The position numbers and the translations under genes are program-made. The notes beneath the pieces are model-generated. The model did not search any database. It was not told where the DNA came from and was given only the letters and a program-made list of their open reading frames with translations. From positions 4,885,894 through 4,891,697 of the forward strand of contig NZ_CM000745.1 in assembly GCF_000161455.1 (NCBI RefSeq): DNA of 5,804 bases, read 5' to 3'. Of this stretch, positions 5,191 through 5,804 are shown piece after piece. Source of the DNA: Bacillus pseudomycoides DSM 12442. GTDB taxonomy: Bacteria; Bacillota; Bacilli; Bacillales; Bacillaceae_G. Position 1 is the stretch's first letter, and every line of letters starts with the position of its first letter.

Positions 5191-5220
5191 ATTATACTTT
5201 ATTTTAATGAAGTCTTTTAA
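5191..5220 (-). promoter_or_regulatory. Promoter of the NUDIX gene
   Basis: On the minus strand a perfect -10 box TATAAT (5196-5191) is preceded at 18 bp by TTAAAA (5220-5215), a 4/6 match to TTGACA. The start codon is about 33 bp downstream of the -10. The -35 box ends 13 bp from the first TnpI-type repeat, so a protein bound there could influence expression. Confidence 0.65.
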
Positions 5221-5233
5221 ATTTAACTAGCGC

Positions 5234-5347
5234 CTAATACAACACAATGTTAGTTGTGTTGTATTAGAACTAAAAAAGATTAATGTAAATGAGTATTAAC
5301 GCAACACAACTTATCGAAATGGTCTAATTTCGAATACAACACAATTT
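5234..5347. other. TnpI-type internal recombination site (IRS) of Tn4430
   Basis: Four copies of the octamer CAACACAA occur. Two face each other as perfect 14-bp arms, CTAATACAACACAA (5234-5247) and TTGTGTTGTATTAG (5254-5267), around a 6-bp core TGTTAG. Two are direct repeats at 5302-5309 and 5337-5344, 35 bp apart. An inverted core plus two accessory direct repeats within about 115 bp is the layout known for the Tn4430 IRS, on which the tyrosine recombinase TnpI resolves cointegrates. No tnpI is present, so the recombinase would have to come from a helper transposon. Confidence 0.8.
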
Positions 5348-5375
5348 AAATTAGCGTTAAAATGGTTCAAAAATC

Positions 5376-5413
5376 CTTAGCGTGGTTTTTTTCCGAAATG
5401 CTGGCGGTACCCC
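5376..5413 (-). repeat. 38-bp terminal inverted repeat, right end in window
   Basis: It begins CTTAGCGTGG and ends GGCGGTACCCC. It is the exact reverse complement of 4607-4644. It lies next to the recombination site, so it corresponds to the end of Tn4430 that precedes tnpI. Confidence 0.95.
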
Positions 5414-5418
5414 TATAG
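5414..5418. repeat. Target site duplication TATAG, right copy
   Basis: The five bases directly after the right terminal repeat match 4602-4606 exactly. Removing the element and one copy restores a continuous intergenic sequence running from the last plus-strand gene towards the shared terminator. Confidence 0.92.
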
Positions 5419-5437
5419 GTATAGAAATATAATTCGA

Positions 5438-5485
5438 TTGGACAGAAAAAAGTCTACATAACATTGTAGACTTTTTTCTGTCCAA
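5438..5485. terminator. Bidirectional intrinsic terminator between convergent units
   Basis: Perfect 21-bp arms (5438-5458 and 5465-5485) enclose a 6-nt loop TAACAT. The inner part is GTCTACA/TGTAGAC followed by T6, and this reads the same on both strands, so transcription should stop in either direction. It lies 21 bp past the yolD stop on the minus strand. Before the mini-transposon arrived it was also about 40-50 bp past the last plus-strand gene. Confidence 0.88.
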
Positions 5486-5506
5486 CTAATTTACAATGTA
5501 ACTTTT

Positions 5507-5804
5507 TTAAAGCATTTTTATATCCACAATACACATAGATTTTATATATTTAATTCTCTCATTTTCACCCATTATTCTTAATTCATTACAAGACATATCA
5601 TAATAATGAATATAACCAGAGATACGATAAAACTTATTCTGTTTATGATATAAGATGTTTACTGGATTATTTGTAGCCATTGCCTCGCAAACAGTATCAT
5701 TTATAGTATCTAATTGCTGTTCATCTAAAATCGGCATTGGAATATGGCTTTGTTTTTCATACAATTCATTTAATCCTTCAGATTGTTCCTTTATTGCTGA
5801 AAAC
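5507..5804 (-). CDS. YolD-like family protein, partial (5' end outside window)
   Basis: The frame stays open to the right edge, giving about 98 visible residues with a TAA at 5509-5507. The TTG at 5764 is only an internal Leu codon. The layout is that of YolD-like proteins, usually about 110 residues: a helix ending EGLNELYEKQ, then PMPILDEQQLDTINDTVCEA, then strands around PVNILYHKQNKFYRISGYI and LRIMGENERIKYIKSMCIVDI. Only about 10-20 N-terminal residues should be missing. YolD-like genes in Bacillus prophages and plasmids usually pair with a UvrX/Y-family DNA polymerase in a DNA-damage-inducible operon. Such a gene may lie outside the window. The function of YolD itself is not well established. 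Confidence 0.85.
   Translation of the reverse strand, partial: FSAIKEQSEGLNELYEKQSHIPMPILDEQQLDTINDTVCEAMATNNPVNILYHKQNKFYRISGYIHYYDMSCNELRIMGENERIKYIKSMCIVDIKML

Larger units (their letters stand above)
4607..5413. mobile_element. 807-bp transposase-less Tn4430-type mobile cassette carrying a NUDIX gene
   Basis: Perfect 38-bp inverted repeats at both ends, beginning GGGGTACCGCCAGCATTTCG and ending in CTAAG, plus a perfect 5-bp target duplication (TATAG), define an intact Tn3-family insertion. I recognise the ends as those of Tn4430, a transposon first described in B. thuringiensis. No transposase or resolvase gene fits inside. The cargo is one NUDIX gene with its own promoter and terminator, and next to it a Tn4430-type TnpI recombination site. 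This matches the known class of mobile insertion cassettes or Tn3-derived miniature elements, which move when a related transposase acts in trans. Relative to my recollection of Tn4430, the cargo stands where tnpI and tnpA would be. Perfect ends and duplication indicate a recent insertion. Confidence 0.92.

Noticed and set aside
5234..5347. Iteron array or CRISPR
   Set aside because: There are only four octamer copies, two of them inverted, with unequal spacing; the layout fits a TnpI recombination site inside the transposon much better.

Overview
This 5.8 kb window is AT-rich DNA with strong Gram-positive ribosome-binding sites (GGAGG-type). It looks like an accessory region, plasmid or prophage, of a Bacillus cereus group bacterium (B. 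cereus/B. thuringiensis). The group assignment rests on a transposon with Tn4430-type 38-bp ends, a YolD-like gene, a DUF2187-like gene and a small HTH protein of a type common in these bacteria. No replication, conjugation or phage structural gene is visible, so plasmid and prophage cannot be told apart.

Layout. (1) 3-500: the C-terminal part of a GNAT-like acetyltransferase, cut by the left edge. (2) 501-787: a gene-free stretch with a GC-rich hairpin, an imperfect dyad and a possible promoter. (3) 788-2530: two tandem genes, probably one operon, for divergent paralogues that each carry a ParB/sulfiredoxin-type G-N-H-R motif at residues 126-129, followed by a clear terminator. (4) 2641-2950: a promoter with two identical-arm operators (ATCACG-N4-CGTGAT), then a small HTH gene whose frame is broken after 12 codons. 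The break lies on a slippery A7T5 run, with a stop codon right after the heptamer and a 9-bp GC-rich stem 5 nt downstream. It is either a one-base disruption or a programmed -1 frameshift. (5) 3069-4577: five small same-strand genes, mostly with good Shine-Dalgarno sites: a one-TM membrane protein, a small DUF1653-like beta protein, a DUF2187/KOW-like protein, and two proteins of unknown function. Two of these have a better start than the longest reading frame suggests (TTG at 3908, ATG at 4281). (6) 4607-5413: an 807-bp transposase-less element with perfect 38-bp Tn4430-like inverted repeats, a perfect 5-bp target duplication (TATAG), a complete-looking TnpI recombination site, and one passenger gene, a NUDIX hydrolase with its own promoter and terminator. 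(7) 5438-5485: a perfect 21-bp-arm bidirectional terminator, then a YolD-like gene on the minus strand running off the right edge.

The mini-transposon has inserted between two convergent transcription units and moved the last plus-strand gene away from the terminator it probably shared with yolD. Its movement would need a Tn4430-type TnpA from elsewhere in the cell. The most novel candidates are the tandem ParB/Srx-fold gene pair and the possible frameshift switch in the operator-controlled HTH gene. The mini-transposon is the most securely demonstrated structure.
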